Origin: Paenibacillus rhizosphaerae
GTDB taxonomy: Bacteria > Bacillota > Bacilli > Paenibacillales > Paenibacillaceae
Direction of reading: 5' to 3'
Length of the DNA: 64,000 nt
Assembly (NCBI RefSeq): GCF_014192015.1
Contig: NZ_JACHXJ010000001.1
Coordinates: 1,054,001-1,118,000, forward strand
Part shown: positions 35,306 through 44,548 of the stretch, one piece after another
Position numbering within the stretch: the stretch's first letter is position 1
Layout: every line of letters begins with the position of its first letter
The notes under the pieces: model-generated
The model's database searches: none
Told to the model about the DNA's origin: nothing
What the model saw: only the letters and a program-made list of their open reading frames with translations
Translations under genes and position numbers: made by a program

Positions 35306-36583
35306 GTGAGAAAAGTGAAAGTTGCCTTGATTGGAGCGGGCCTGCGCGGCATCAACTACTTGGAATATGCGCTGTCGCATCCGCACGAGCTTGAAGTGGT
35401 TGCCGTGGCCGAACCGGTCAAGGAACGGAGGGAAAGCTTTCAGGCGAGGCACGGGCTGAAGGATTCGATGTGCTTTGAGCATGGGGACGACTTATTCAAA
35501 GCCCCGAAGCTGGCCGACGCCGTGCTGATCTGTACCCAGGACCAACAGCATTTCGGGCCGACCATGCAGGCGCTGCAGGCGGGCTATCACGTGCTGCTGG
35601 AAAAACCGATGTCACCCGATCCCGAGGAATGCATTCGGATGGGGGAAATGGCTTCACAAGCCGGCCTTGTGTTTTCCATCTGCCATGTCCTCCGGTATGC
35701 GCCGTTTTTCCAGACGCTGAAAAGCTTGCTGGCTGATGGTGCCATCGGGCGGTTGATGTCGATCCAGCATAATGAGAATGTGGGGTACTGGCATCAAGCG
35801 CACAGCTTTGTCAGAGGAAATTGGCGCCGTAAGGAGGACTCCAGTCCGATGATTCTGGCCAAGTCCTGCCATGACCTGGATATTCTGCTGTGGCTTGCCG
35901 GTGCGGACTGCGTCAAAGTATCTTCCTTCGGCACGCTCAGCCATTTTACGGCATCCGAAGCTCCTGAAGGAGCCCCGCCCCGCTGTCTGGACGGCTGTCC
36001 GGTCGCGGATGAATGCCTCTATTATGCGCCCGATCAATATTTGACCGATGATACAAACTGGCCGACATCGGCCATCAGCGATGACCTGAGCTACGAAGCC
36101 CGTTACAAAGCGCTGCAGGAAGGGCCGTACGGCAGATGCGTATATCACTGCGATAACGACGTCGTCGACCACCAGGTCGTGAACCTCGAGTTTGAGGGCG
36201 GTATCACGGCTGCGTTTACGATGAGCGCATTTACAAGGGACGTCAGCCGCACGATCAAGCTGATGGGCACGACCGGGGAAATCCGCGGAGCGATGGAGAA
36301 AAACGAAATCGAAATCATTCACTTCGGCAGCGGCAAAGTCGAACGGATTACGTTCGAGGCCATGGGCGGCCATGTCGGTCATGGCGGCGGCGATATGAAA
36401 CTGATGAGCGATTTCCTCAAGCTGGTACGGGCGGACGCCAAGGCTCAAGGGCTCACCTCTGCAGACCGTTCCGTCCAGAGCCATTTGATGGCGTTCGCCG
36501 CTGAAGAGTCCAGAATCGCGGGCGAGATCATCCATTTGAAGGAGTTCGAACAGCGTTTCGGCGTCCGTGAGCCATCGGTGTAA
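35306..36583 (+). CDS. Gfo/Idh/MocA family oxidoreductase
   Basis: 425 residues from GTG 35306 (AAGGGG upstream). NAD(P)-binding Rossmann fold at the N-terminus (VALIGAGLRGINYLEYAL), and the family motif EKP in HVLLEKPMSPDPEE (~98). Substrate-binding C-terminal domain contains CHDLDILLWLAGADCV with the catalytic-site Asp/His region. Two Cys clusters (RCLDGCPVADECLYYA, YGRCVYHCDND) suggest a bound metal, as in a subset of these enzymes. Oxidises or reduces a sugar or inositol; third step of the operon after import. Confidence 0.88.
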   Translation: MRKVKVALIGAGLRGINYLEYALSHPHELEVVAVAEPVKERRESFQARHGLKDSMCFEHGDDLFKAPKLADAVLICTQDQQHFGPTMQALQAGYHVLLEKPMSPDPEECIRMGEMASQAGLVFSICHVLRYAPFFQTLKSLLADGAIGRLMSIQHNENVGYWHQAHSFVRGNWRRKEDSSPMILAKSCHDLDILLWLAGADCVKVSSFGTLSHFTASEAPEGAPPRCLDGCPVADECLYYAPDQYLTDDTNWPTSAISDDLSYEARYKALQEGPYGRCVYHCDNDVVDHQVVNLEFEGGITAAFTMSAFTRDVSRTIKLMGTTGEIRGAMEKNEIEIIHFGSGKVERITFEAMGGHVGHGGGDMKLMSDFLKLVRADAKAQGLTSADRSVQSHLMAFAAEESRIAGEIIHLKEFEQRFGVREPSV

Positions 36584-36616
36584 TCCCATACCTTCAACAA
36601 ACCACAGGAGGAACTT

Positions 36617-38365
36617 ATGTCTACGTTTCGATATTCGGGATCTATCTTTTATATGAATGATGAGCCGGTCCAAATTCTGTCGGGAGCCATACATTACTTC
36701 CGTGTCGTACCGGAGTATTGGGAGGACCGGCTCATCAAACTGAAAGCCTGCGGTTTGAATACCGTAGAAACGTATGTGCCATGGAATTTGCATGAACCGC
36801 AGAAAGGGGAATTCCAGTTTGAAGGCATCGCTGATTTGGTGAAGTTTATCGAACTGGCCGGCAGCCTCGGACTCTATGTTATCGTTCGGCCATCACCGTA
36901 CATCTGCGCGGAATGGGAATTCGGAGGACTGCCTTCCTGGCTGCTGGCGGATTCGGATATGCGGCTGCGCTGTTACCATCAGCCGTTCCTCGACCATGTG
37001 GATGACTATTATGATGTGCTCCTCCCTAAGCTGAAGCCTCTGCTCTGTACCCAGGGAGGCCCGGTGATTGCGCTGCAAATTGAAAACGAATACGGGAGCT
37101 ACGGCAACGACAAGCAGTACTTGAACTATTTGAAAAACGCGATGATCAGCCGGGGGATGGACGTGCTTCTATTTACTTCGGATGGTCCGGAAGACGCCAT
37201 GCTCCAGGGCGGAATGGTGGAGGACGTACTGGCAACGGTCAATTTCGGCTCCCGTGCCAGGGAATCCTTCGAGAAGCTGCGGGAGTATCAGCCGGATGCG
37301 CCGGTCATGTGCATGGAATTCTGGGACGGCTGGTTTGACCACTGGCGTGAAGAGCATCATACCCGTCCGCCGGCGGATGCCGCTTTTGTTCTGGATGAAA
37401 TGCTGAGCCTGGGCGCATCCGTTAACTTCTATATGTTCCATGGGGGCACGAATTTCGGCTTCTGGAGCGGAGCCAACGGGCATACGGAAGACAGCTATGA
37501 ACCAACGGTCACCAGCTACGACTATGATGCACTGTTAAGTGAGAACGGTGAGCCTACGGACAAATATTTTGCCGTTCGTGATATCATCGCAAAACATTTG
37601 CCGCTTCCAGCAGACGAGCTGCCGGACCCCATCGCTAAGAAAGCATACGGTAAAGTGGCAATGACGGAGCTTGCCGCCTTGTCCGCCAATCTGGACCGGA
37701 TTTCAGCGGCGGTGCGCTCTCCCTACCCCGAACCGATGGAGAAGCTCGGCCAGAACTACGGTTTTATTCAGTACCGTACGTTTATCCCCGGCCCGCGGCC
37801 TAAGGAGGAGCTGTTCGTTCAGGACCTGCGCGACCGCGCTCTGGTCTACCTGAACGGGGAACTTGCCGGAACACTGGACCGCAGCGAGCCCGGTACGAAA
37901 ATCGAGTTCGAGGTTCCGCCGGGCGGCGTCCAGCTCACGCTGCTCGTGGAGAATATGGGCCGGATCAATTATGGCCCGTACATGAAAGACAGGAAGGGGA
38001 TCACCGAGGGTGTGCGGCACGGAAGGCAGTTTTTATCGGACTGGACGACGTACCCGCTGCCGTTAAACGATTTGTCCGGTCTCGATTTTCATGCGCAGCA
38101 GCCGCAGCAAGGCCCCGCCTTTTACCGTGGGGAGCTGCAGGTTCACGAACAGGCAGATACCTTTCTGAGCTTGAACGGCTGGACGAAGGGCGTCGTGTTT
38201 ATCAACGGCTTCAACCTGGGCCGTTATTGGAACATCGGGCCGCAAAAAACGCTGTATGTGCCAGGGCCGCTTTTGCGGGAGGGTGCCAACGAAATCGTCG
38301 TTTTCGAATTGTACGGTACAGAACTGCCGGAAATCCACTTTGGTGAACAGCCGGATTTAGGATAG
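36617..38365 (+). CDS. Beta-galactosidase, GH35
   Basis: 582 residues, no signal peptide, so it acts on imported sugars in the cytoplasm. GH35 catalytic barrel: SGAIHYFRVVPEYWEDRL, VRPSPYICAEWEFGGLPSWL, acid/base Glu158 in LQIENEYGSYG, nucleophile Glu234 in MCMEFWDGWFDHW, and FYMFHGGTNFGFWSGAN. The C-terminal two jelly-roll domains end in INGFNLGRYWNIGPQKTLYV. Removes terminal beta-galactose. Last gene of the operon that starts at the 31571 promoter; terminator at 38400. Start ATG 36617 follows CAGGAGGA. Confidence 0.92.
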   Translation: MSTFRYSGSIFYMNDEPVQILSGAIHYFRVVPEYWEDRLIKLKACGLNTVETYVPWNLHEPQKGEFQFEGIADLVKFIELAGSLGLYVIVRPSPYICAEWEFGGLPSWLLADSDMRLRCYHQPFLDHVDDYYDVLLPKLKPLLCTQGGPVIALQIENEYGSYGNDKQYLNYLKNAMISRGMDVLLFTSDGPEDAMLQGGMVEDVLATVNFGSRARESFEKLREYQPDAPVMCMEFWDGWFDHWREEHHTRPPADAAFVLDEMLSLGASVNFYMFHGGTNFGFWSGANGHTEDSYEPTVTSYDYDALLSENGEPTDKYFAVRDIIAKHLPLPADELPDPIAKKAYGKVAMTELAALSANLDRISAAVRSPYPEPMEKLGQNYGFIQYRTFIPGPRPKEELFVQDLRDRALVYLNGELAGTLDRSEPGTKIEFEVPPGGVQLTLLVENMGRINYGPYMKDRKGITEGVRHGRQFLSDWTTYPLPLNDLSGLDFHAQQPQQGPAFYRGELQVHEQADTFLSLNGWTKGVVFINGFNLGRYWNIGPQKTLYVPGPLLREGANEIVVFELYGTELPEIHFGEQPDLG

Positions 38366-38399
38366 TCGTTTTACGGATCTGGAACCGGGTTTCATGCAG

Positions 38400-38437
38400 C
38401 TCTAGGCTTGATCATGGATCAGGCTTAGAGTTTTTTT
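38400..38437 (+). terminator. Terminator of sugar operon A
   Basis: 14-bp stem with G-U pairs (38400-38413 with 38417-38430) and a run of seven T. Confidence 0.87.
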
Positions 38438-38504
38438 GCGTTGAGCCGAACCTATGCGATGAACTTTAAAACGTAAGATTACCAGAGCATTGACCTGACG
38501 AATG

Positions 38505-38570
38505 AAGTAAAGAAAGTGAAAGGTTTGTAAAGATCGAGAAATGGATGCGCTTTCTTTCGGGCTTTATAAT
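38505..38570 (+). promoter_or_regulatory. Activator repeats, cre-like box and promoter of operon B
   Basis: AAGTAAAGAAAGTGAAAG (38505-38522) is identical to 31534-31551. A third GTAAA repeat follows at the same spacing (38527). Then comes ATGGAT, an 18-bp spacer and TATAAT (38565-38570), with a cre-like box (38541-38556, 14 of 16). The -35 is poor, which fits activator dependence. Confidence 0.72.
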
Positions 38571-38643
38571 GATAGCACGTCATAGATAAGGGCCATGTTT
38601 TTACAACTTTATTCCAAATAAGCTGGCGAGGCGGGGGATGTTT

Positions 38644-39393
38644 ATGATCAAGGTCTTACATCATTTTGGCAGTCCCAAATGGCTGTATATGGCCGGGTTG
38701 TTGGTCATTGGTTCCATGATCGTTATAGTCACTGCCGGAACCGGAGTTTCAAAGACGAAGCATCACGCTGATGTGATCGCGACGGTCAATGGTGTACCGA
38801 TTCAAGTCAACGAATTTCGCAGAGCCATAACGGCCAATAAAGCCGGAGTCATCAGCTATTTTTACGAAAAATATGACGCAGAGCCGTCGCTGGCGTTTTG
38901 GACCACGGTTTACGGCGGGGAAACTCCGCTGGAGATGCTCAAAAAAAGAGCGCTGCAAACGAGTGTGAACATCAAAATACAGCAAATCATTGCGCAGGAG
39001 CAGGGGGTGCTGCAGGATATCGGTGATGACAGTTTTGTCCAATCCCTCCAGCGAGAAAACAAGAGAAGGCAAACCGCAGTCAACCAACATCAGGTAGTTT
39101 TCGGGCCTAAAGAGTACAGTGAGGAAGCTTATTTTGAATACGTCATGACGAACGCGATCGTATCCGTCAAAAACCATCTGATGGAGCAGGATTGGAAGCC
39201 CGATGAGCAGCAGTTGAAGCAGTTTTACGAATCCCAAAACAGCGCAGGATCGAAGAATCCGGCATTTGATGCTGTGAAAGACCAGGTAGTCAAGGACTAT
39301 ATCGACAACAAATACGAGGGCTATGTCCACGAACGCGTCTCCGGAGCAAAGGTCGTAGTGAACCCGGAGCAGTACGATTTGTTTCAAATGTAA
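38644..39393 (+). CDS. SurA-N-like membrane-anchored protein without PPIase domain
   Basis: 249 residues from ATG 38644, six bases after GGCGGGGG (ATG 38638 touches that site). One N-terminal membrane anchor (WLYMAGLLVIGSMIVIVTAG). Then DVIATVNGVPIQVNEFRRAI, the opening of SurA/PrsA-type chaperone domains, and a helical region rich in Lys/Gln/Glu (LKKRALQTSVNIKIQQIIAQ). No parvulin rotamase domain follows. It may assist folding of the large secreted beta-helix protein coded next; this is inference from the gene order and shared promoter. Confidence 0.7.
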   Translation: MIKVLHHFGSPKWLYMAGLLVIGSMIVIVTAGTGVSKTKHHADVIATVNGVPIQVNEFRRAITANKAGVISYFYEKYDAEPSLAFWTTVYGGETPLEMLKKRALQTSVNIKIQQIIAQEQGVLQDIGDDSFVQSLQRENKRRQTAVNQHQVVFGPKEYSEEAYFEYVMTNAIVSVKNHLMEQDWKPDEQQLKQFYESQNSAGSKNPAFDAVKDQVVKDYIDNKYEGYVHERVSGAKVVVNPEQYDLFQM

Positions 39394-39448
39394 CGTTGTA
39401 ACGCCGATTTGGCATTACATACATTATACAAGGAAAGGATGATGCTTT

Positions 39449-42400
39449 TTGAGGAAATGGGGAGGTAAGGGGTTCTGCATGACTTTGATTTTCTCCATGG
39501 TTTGTTCTATTTTCATCGTTTTGCCGCAGGCCGCCATGGCATCCGGAACGACTTATTATGTGGACCGTACGGGAGGAGACGACCGGAATAACGGAACAAG
39601 CCCAAATGCTGCCTGGAAGTCATTGGACAAAGTCAATGAAACAACCTTTTCTCCGGGGGACAAGATTTTGTTTAAAGCCGGGGAAAGCTGGAATGGCAGG
39701 CTGTGGCCCAAAGGCTCAGGCGAACAGGGAAGTCCCATCATCATTGATAAGTATGGGGAAGGCAGCAAGCCGTTAATCGCCGGGGTGACGTCAGAGCTGG
39801 AAGCGGTCTTTTTGAAAAATCAGCAGTATTGGGAGATCAGCAACCTAGAAGTAACGAACAGCTCCCCCTTGCCCTTTGACAGGGACTGGCAAAACCCGCG
39901 CGGACAACGGCGAGGCGTCTACATCTTAAATGAAGAAGCGGGACTGCTGCACCATATTCATATCAAAAATTTGAACATTCATGATGTAGACGGTTCTTAT
40001 ACGACACGATCCGGCGGGATTATTTTCGACTCGATCGGGTCAACGACCCCCAGCGCTTTTGACGACGTCCTGATTGACGGTAATATGCTGACGGACGTGG
40101 ATGCCTATGGCATTTACATCGGTTCCAACTGCATTCTGCGTTACGGAATGGGCGATTTATGGCCATGGGTGCCGAAGCCTTACGGGCCTTGGACACCTTC
40201 GACCCGTGTGAACATATCCAACAACACCGTCCTCAGAGCCGCAACGGGAGGAATCGCATGGAACGTAACCGATGGAGCGGTTGTCGAGCACAATACGGTA
40301 GGGCAGGCTACATATCTGGCAACCAATGCCTCCATCTGGTGGGCCTATTCGGACAACAATCTGGTCCAATTCAACGAATCTTTTGCCAGCGTCAACGGCG
40401 CTGAAGACGGTCACGGCTTCGACGTGGACGCGGGAAACATCGGTTCGCTCGTCCAGTACAACTACAGTCATGATAACGCAGGCGGATTTATGCTTTTTGT
40501 AAACGATACGTATGACACGATCAATACGGTCGTAAGGTATAACATCAGCCAGAATGACCGAAAAAGCATTTTCCGGTACAGCGGATCGATCGATAACGTG
40601 TATAACTACAATAATACGGTTTACGTCGGCAAATCATCCGGCAACCCGGTTATGAGCGATTATTTCACCAAGGCTTCCGGCGCTCCGCGCAACATCAAAA
40701 ATTATAACAATGTCTATTACAGCTCAGGGGATAAAGGCTGGGATTTAAGGGGGCAAACGTTCGACTACAACGCGTATTATGGAGGGAACACGCTCGTTCA
40801 GGCCGATGCCCATGGGGTAACCGGTGATCCGCAATTTACGAATCCAGGCAGCGGAGCGGAAGGGATGAATACTGTCGACGGTTATAAGCTGCTAGCCGAT
40901 TCTCCTTTGATCGGTGCAGGCATTCGCATCAAAGCAAACGGAGGCAGGGACTACTTCGGCAATCGGTTATACAATGAGGCCCCGGATATCGGCGCACACG
41001 AATACGAAGGCAGCGTGCCTCCAGCCGGTTCTATGCCGGACCCTATCGACGTTGTTCAGATCCGGCCGGTCAGCACGCCTGTCGATGACTTGGCTCCACA
41101 GGCTGCCGCAAGCACGACATTTCGTTCGTCATCTTCACAGCCGATTGATAACATAAACGATAAGTTTTACGACACCGCCTGGTCTACCGAGGTTTCACCT
41201 TCTTTTCCGGGATATATCACGCTTGACTTTGGGGCTCAAACCATTTCTGCCAATCAATTGAAGATCAATACGAGATTTGGGCAGGAATCGGGGATCACGG
41301 ACTTCGAACTGGAATACGACAACGGGTCAGGATGGGTGCCGGTTCGGACGAATATTCATCTGTCCTGGGATGTGAATAACGGTTCGTATGAGATCAAATC
41401 CGTCGAGTTTCCGCTCACCCGGTTTTCCAAAATCCGATTGAAAGTGCATGGAGGAAATGCGCAGTCCGGCAGGATCACGATGAACGAACTAGAAATATAT
41501 AATAATCCGGATTTTTCCAAAGATATGATCACCACGTCATTCCCTACAGGGGCGGGTACCATTACAAACATTATCGACAACAATTTGAACTCGGCATGGG
41601 GAAGCGACGTTAACGTATCTTTTCCGGGCTATATTTCGCTCGATTACGGACATGACCCCGTACCTGTCAACCAGGTCACATTGGTTACCTTTTTCGGCAT
41701 GGGTCAAGGGATCACCAAGTTTGACGTGGAGTATTACGACGGCAGCGGCTGGAGGACCGCATTACCTGATGCATCGGTCGAATGGAAGCTTAACGACAGC
41801 ACCCAAGAAAGACAGACCGTTACGTTTCCGACGGTTCATGCTTATAAGCTGCGGCTGAAAGTGAATGATGGGAACCGGGTATGGGGCAATATCGCGCTGA
41901 ATGAGCTTATCGTTGAGCATGCCCCTGAACATGTTCCCGTCACGGGCATTTCGATCGACCGGCCGAAGTTCGTTTTTAATGCGTCTTCCGATCGCAGTGC
42001 GTCACTGCAGGCTGCCGTCAGTCCCAGCAACGCGACCAATAAAAAAGTCATATGGAGTACCGATGATGATCAGGTCGTTGAGGTGGACGGTGAAGGACGT
42101 GTGAAGGCAGTAGGGGAGGGAAAGGCTGTTATTACGGCAACGACGGAAGGCGGGAATTTTCAGGCTGCCAGCCAAATAACCGTCGATTGGACAGCCCCCG
42201 AGATCAGGCTGGGCCCTGTGACTACATCTGAATTAACCTCAGGTACGTTCCAACCGAGATTTGAACTATCGGACGCCTGGACCGGTGTCGATAACGCGAA
42301 AACGGAAGTCCTGCTGGATGGAAAGGTTCTGACGGATTTAAGCGACACACCCATGTACGAGCTGGCACTAGGAGCGCATACGTTCACCGTTAAAGCCAGT

Positions 42401-42664
42401 GATTTGGCGGGGAATACCAGCGCAAAGTCCGTTGATTTCGAAGTGAAAACAAGCAACGCGGCTCTCGAGGAATTAGTTCAGCGCTTCGCAAAAGTCGGCT
42501 GGATTGACAACAATAGGATGACGAACAGCTTGCTGAAAAAGCTGCAGAATCAACATGTAAGCAGCTTTATCCATGAAGTCAACGCTCAAAAGGGAAAACA
42601 TGTATCCGTCGACGCTGCGGGGTACCTGCTTCGCGATGCGGAATCGCTGCTGAATGAACAGTAG
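39449..42664 (+). CDS. Secreted right-handed beta-helix protein with two F5/8-type domains, Big_2 and FIMAH-like C-terminus
   Basis: 1071 residues from TTG 39449 (AAAGGA nine bases upstream). Signal peptide with basic start and cleavage near AAMA-SG. Residues ~30-520: parallel beta-helix of pectate-lyase type (TYYVDRTGGDDRNNGTSPNA, many N-N-T/V turns). Then two discoidin/F5-8-type sugar-binding domains (~555-690 and ~690-825), a Big_2 Ig-like domain (~828-910; VIWSTDDDQVVEVDGEGRV), an Ig-like domain ~915-1000, and a helical FIMAH-like tail (LEELVQRFAKVGWIDNNRM). Probably a wall- or medium-located polysaccharide lyase or hydrolase; catalytic residues not identified. Confidence 0.82.
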   Translation: MRKWGGKGFCMTLIFSMVCSIFIVLPQAAMASGTTYYVDRTGGDDRNNGTSPNAAWKSLDKVNETTFSPGDKILFKAGESWNGRLWPKGSGEQGSPIIIDKYGEGSKPLIAGVTSELEAVFLKNQQYWEISNLEVTNSSPLPFDRDWQNPRGQRRGVYILNEEAGLLHHIHIKNLNIHDVDGSYTTRSGGIIFDSIGSTTPSAFDDVLIDGNMLTDVDAYGIYIGSNCILRYGMGDLWPWVPKPYGPWTPSTRVNISNNTVLRAATGGIAWNVTDGAVVEHNTVGQATYLATNASIWWAYSDNNLVQFNESFASVNGAEDGHGFDVDAGNIGSLVQYNYSHDNAGGFMLFVNDTYDTINTVVRYNISQNDRKSIFRYSGSIDNVYNYNNTVYVGKSSGNPVMSDYFTKASGAPRNIKNYNNVYYSSGDKGWDLRGQTFDYNAYYGGNTLVQADAHGVTGDPQFTNPGSGAEGMNTVDGYKLLADSPLIGAGIRIKANGGRDYFGNRLYNEAPDIGAHEYEGSVPPAGSMPDPIDVVQIRPVSTPVDDLAPQAAASTTFRSSSSQPIDNINDKFYDTAWSTEVSPSFPGYITLDFGAQTISANQLKINTRFGQESGITDFELEYDNGSGWVPVRTNIHLSWDVNNGSYEIKSVEFPLTRFSKIRLKVHGGNAQSGRITMNELEIYNNPDFSKDMITTSFPTGAGTITNIIDNNLNSAWGSDVNVSFPGYISLDYGHDPVPVNQVTLVTFFGMGQGITKFDVEYYDGSGWRTALPDASVEWKLNDSTQERQTVTFPTVHAYKLRLKVNDGNRVWGNIALNELIVEHAPEHVPVTGISIDRPKFVFNASSDRSASLQAAVSPSNATNKKVIWSTDDDQVVEVDGEGRVKAVGEGKAVITATTEGGNFQAASQITVDWTAPEIRLGPVTTSELTSGTFQPRFELSDAWTGVDNAKTEVLLDGKVLTDLSDTPMYELALGAHTFTVKASDLAGNTSAKSVDFEVKTSNAALEELVQRFAKVGWIDNNRMTNSLLKKLQNQHVSSFIHEVNAQKGKHVSVDAAGYLLRDAESLLNEQ

Positions 42665-42737
42665 GTCGCTTCTAGGCCATTATGCAAGATTGAAACGCCC
42701 AATACAACATTTTCCAACCTTGAAGGGAGAGTCATTC

Positions 42738-43556
42738 ATGAAAAAGCATTTGATTATACCGATCGTCAGCCTGCTGATCGTATCCTTGTTCTCAACGAGC
42801 GCCATGGCCGCTGGTCAAGGGAATGGCAAGGAAGTCGGCACGACCGTAATGTCCTACAACATTCATCATGGCGTCGGTCTGGACGATCAGCTGAGTCTGC
42901 ACAGAATTGCGGATGTGATCCGGGATTCCGGCGCAGAGATCGTTGGTCTGCAGGAGGTGGACCGGTTTTTCGGGGAGCGAAGCGGCTTTCAGGACCAAGC
43001 CAAGGAATTAGCAGATCTGCTCGGTTATCACTACGCATATGGTGCCAATCTGGATTTGGAACCGGCGGATGGCCAGACGAACAACCGCCAATATGGAACC
43101 GCCATCCTTAGCAAGTATCCGATCCTCCGGTCTGACAATGTACTGCTTAGCAGCTTCGGCGATGAGCAGCGCGGCGTTCTGCATGCGGTCGTCAATTTGC
43201 GGGGAATTCATGTGGATGTGTATAATACGCATCTGGGACTCGATGCCGCAAGCCGTAAGGCGCAGGTGCAGGAAATCGTTAATCTGGCTACCACGGCTGA
43301 TGGACCAAAGCTTCTCATGGGGGATTTTAATGCGGAACCTGACAGTCCGGAGTTTCAGGCTGTGTTAGACAGCGGTTTATTCATTAACAGCTTTCAAGGC
43401 GTTGAAGATGCCTATACGTTTCCGGCCGACCAGCCGTCCGAAACGATCGATTACGTCGTAACTTCGCCTGAAGTTCAGCATTCGAATCAACGCGTGATCG
43501 CTACGGAAGCTTCGGATCACCGGCCGATCGCCGTCGACGTGGTGTTCAAACGATAA
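42738..43556 (+). CDS. Secreted endonuclease/exonuclease/phosphatase-family hydrolase
   Basis: 272 residues from ATG 42738 (AAGGGAGAG upstream). Signal peptide KKHLIIPIVSLLIVSLFSTS with cleavage near AMA-AG. EEP fold: SYNIHHGV, the metal-binding Glu in VGLQEVDRFFGERS, DVYNTHLGLD, LLMGDFNAEPDSPEF and the catalytic His in EASDHRPIAVDV. Members cleave DNA, phosphoinositides or sphingomyelin; the substrate here is open. Third gene of the operon started at 38571, ended by the terminator at 43589. Confidence 0.85.
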   Translation: MKKHLIIPIVSLLIVSLFSTSAMAAGQGNGKEVGTTVMSYNIHHGVGLDDQLSLHRIADVIRDSGAEIVGLQEVDRFFGERSGFQDQAKELADLLGYHYAYGANLDLEPADGQTNNRQYGTAILSKYPILRSDNVLLSSFGDEQRGVLHAVVNLRGIHVDVYNTHLGLDAASRKAQVQEIVNLATTADGPKLLMGDFNAEPDSPEFQAVLDSGLFINSFQGVEDAYTFPADQPSETIDYVVTSPEVQHSNQRVIATEASDHRPIAVDVVFKR

Positions 43557-43588
43557 TGGCCCCATTAGGACTGCTTATAAACAGCGTG

Positions 43589-43614
43589 AAAACCCGCCCG
43601 GATGGGCGGGTTTT
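43589..43614. terminator. Bidirectional terminator
   Basis: AAAACCCGCCC (43589-43599) with GGGCGGGTTTT (43604-43614), GGAT loop. It serves the EEP gene on the plus strand and the sugar permease operon on the minus strand. Confidence 0.87.
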
Positions 43615-43709
43615 CCTTTTTCCATTTGCCAAGGGTTCTTTTGACAGAAGCCCACAGTTTATGGGGACTGGCATAAGACTTCCCTTTTCGATAAGTACTG
43701 GCAAGCCCG

Positions 43710-44534
43710 TCAGCTTTTGATCGCCCCGGCTGCGATGTCGGAAATAAACTGCTTGCTGACAAACAGGAACAAAATGATGAGCGGAATGACGGCGAGCAGC
43801 GTGCCCGCGATAACCATCGCATAATCGGTCACATAAATTCCGTTCAGGGAGGAGAGCGCCACCTGCAGCGTAAATTTACGCTCGTCGTTCAGGATGATCA
43901 GCGGCCAGAGATAATCGTTCCAGGAGCCGATGAAGGTGAACGCTCCCAGGAAGGACAACGCCGGGCGAAGGATCGGGATCGCGACGTTCCAATAGAGCCG
44001 GAAGAAGCCGCAGCCGTCGATGCGGCCGGCATCCAGCAGTTCGGAAGGAACGGATTCCTCCGCGTACTGGCGGATCCAGAAAATGCCGAAGGCATTGGCC
44101 ATGCCGGGAATGATCAGCGCCTTGAAGGAGCCCACCCACCCGAACTTCGCCATGATGACGAAAGAAGGAACGAGCGAGAGCTGCGCCGGCGCCATCATCG
44201 TGGCGAGCAGCAGGACAAACAGCCACTTTTTGCCGGGAAACTTGAATTTCGCAAACGTAAAGCCTGCCAGGGAATCAAAGAACAGGACCAGCAAGGTACT
44301 GCAGCAGGCCACAAACAGGGTATTGAGAAACGCGCCGAAGAAATCGATGTTCTCGAACACCCGCGTCACATTGCTGATAAACTGTGTCCCGAACCAGAAC
44401 TTGGGCGGGAAGCTGTAGATTTCCGCAGTGGTACGCGTAGCCATGACGGCCAGCCAGTAAAAAGGAAAAATGGAAACGATGAGTCCGACGATCAATCCGA
44501 AATACAGCAGGATAGAAGACTTCCTTTTAACCAT
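43710..44534 (-). CDS. ABC sugar permease, MalG type
   Basis: 274 residues from ATG 44534 (GGGGTGA upstream); in-frame GTG 44543 is less well placed. Six membrane segments. EAA-type loop near residues 175-195 reads ELLDAGRIDGCGFFRLYWNV, followed by AIPILRPALSFLGAFTFIGSWNDYLWPLI, the classic MalG stretch. Third gene of the minus-strand importer operon. Couples to an ATPase encoded elsewhere. Confidence 0.9.
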   Translation of the reverse strand: MVKRKSSILLYFGLIVGLIVSIFPFYWLAVMATRTTAEIYSFPPKFWFGTQFISNVTRVFENIDFFGAFLNTLFVACCSTLLVLFFDSLAGFTFAKFKFPGKKWLFVLLLATMMAPAQLSLVPSFVIMAKFGWVGSFKALIIPGMANAFGIFWIRQYAEESVPSELLDAGRIDGCGFFRLYWNVAIPILRPALSFLGAFTFIGSWNDYLWPLIILNDERKFTLQVALSSLNGIYVTDYAMVIAGTLLAVIPLIILFLFVSKQFISDIAAGAIKS

Positions 44535-44548
44535 GCTTATCACCCCGT

